Origin: Isochrysis galbana
Lineage: Eukaryota; Haptophyta; Isochrysidales; Isochrysidaceae
NCBI GenBank assembly: GCA_018136815.1
Contig: CM030934.1
Span: 330,627 to 394,626 of the forward strand
Direction of reading: 5' to 3'
Length of the DNA stretch: 64,000 bases
Part shown: in pieces, positions 63,921 through 64,000 of the stretch
Numbering within the stretch: the stretch's first letter is position 1
How the letters are laid out: every line of letters begins with the position of its first letter
Position numbers and translations under genes: made by a program
The notes under the pieces: generated by a model
The model's database searches: none
What the model was told of the DNA's origin: nothing
What the model saw: the letters and a program-made list of their open reading frames with translations, nothing else

Positions 63921-64000
63921 GTAGTAACGGGAGAGAGCGGGAGTTGGAGAGAGGGAGAGAGCCCACCGATGGGAAGAGTAGAAGAAAATATGATCAAACA

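Noticed and set aside
120..64000. CRISPR arrays among the tandem repeats (3508, 29718, 45522, 57916)
   Set aside because: Units are contiguous or unequal without unique spacers of constant length, and the host is eukaryotic.
1..64000. tRNA or rRNA genes
   Set aside because: No cloverleaf with B-box GGTTCGANTCC-type sequence and no rRNA core motifs were recognised by eye; a covariance search would be decisive.

Overview
This is a GC-rich nuclear window from a unicellular eukaryote, most likely an alga. Genes are split by short GC-rich introns. The donors are mostly GTGCG rather than GTAAGT, and two introns look like GC-AG. Introns and UTRs are loaded with CT/GA microsatellites. The marker genes fit a haptophyte-like or related chromalveolate alga: a fused APS kinase-ATP sulfurylase-pyrophosphatase, a fibrillin (PAP) plastid protein, and serine/proline-rich wall-type proteins. 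The lineage call is an inference; no rRNA, tRNA or organelle gene is present to settle it.

Layout. 0-10.4 kb is repeat-rich. It holds a small membrane protein (2.0 kb), an AT-rich patch with small intronless ORFs and a RING exon (3.8-4.9 kb), a 5'-truncated non-LTR retrotransposon end (5 kb), an SPPP-repeat protein (6.5-7.3 kb) and a TIR element with nested insertions (8.55-9.44 kb). At 9.8-10.5 kb lies the 3' part of a NUDT22-like gene, cut off by a large LTR retroelement. 10.5-22.3 kb is that retroelement complex: one copy encodes gag, an in-frame TAG, a DNA cytosine methyltransferase-like domain and an aspartic protease. After an assembly gap, a second, divergent and internally deleted copy carries gag fused to reverse transcriptase. 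It is followed by an LTR that forms a large inverted repeat. 23.6-29.1 kb is a long KH-domain RNA-binding protein gene.

29-32 kb is repeats plus a truncated Cys-rich secreted-type gene. 32.4-36.75 kb (minus) is a many-exon gene with FERM, coiled coil, polyproline and WH2 domains, which ends at the second assembly gap. 37.2-38.0 kb (minus) is a multi-spanning membrane protein. 39.5-41.3 kb holds two unrecognised minus-strand genes. 42.5-43.7 kb is a fibrillin gene. 44.2-45.3 kb has an unknown two-exon gene end and a cap-methyltransferase-like fragment. 46-47 kb is a second non-LTR retrotransposon end. 47.3-49.8 kb is the proteasome lid subunit RPN6. 50.6-51.0 kb is a small unknown gene. 53.0-57.0 kb is the sulfate-activation fusion enzyme, reconstructed in eight exons. 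61.2-63.6 kb (minus) is the spliceosomal cyclophilin CWC27 in six exons, with a candidate promoter at 63.6-63.8 kb.

The housekeeping genes (RPN6, CWC27, sulfate activation, fibrillin) do not form a pathway; this is ordinary eukaryotic gene order broken up by transposons. The most unusual items are the methyltransferase carried by a gypsy-type retroelement, the FERM/WH2 architecture, two 22-23 nt introns that restore frame, and a dispersed repeat family whose terminal hairpin stem changes in a compensatory way between copies. No CRISPR array, rRNA or tRNA gene was seen.
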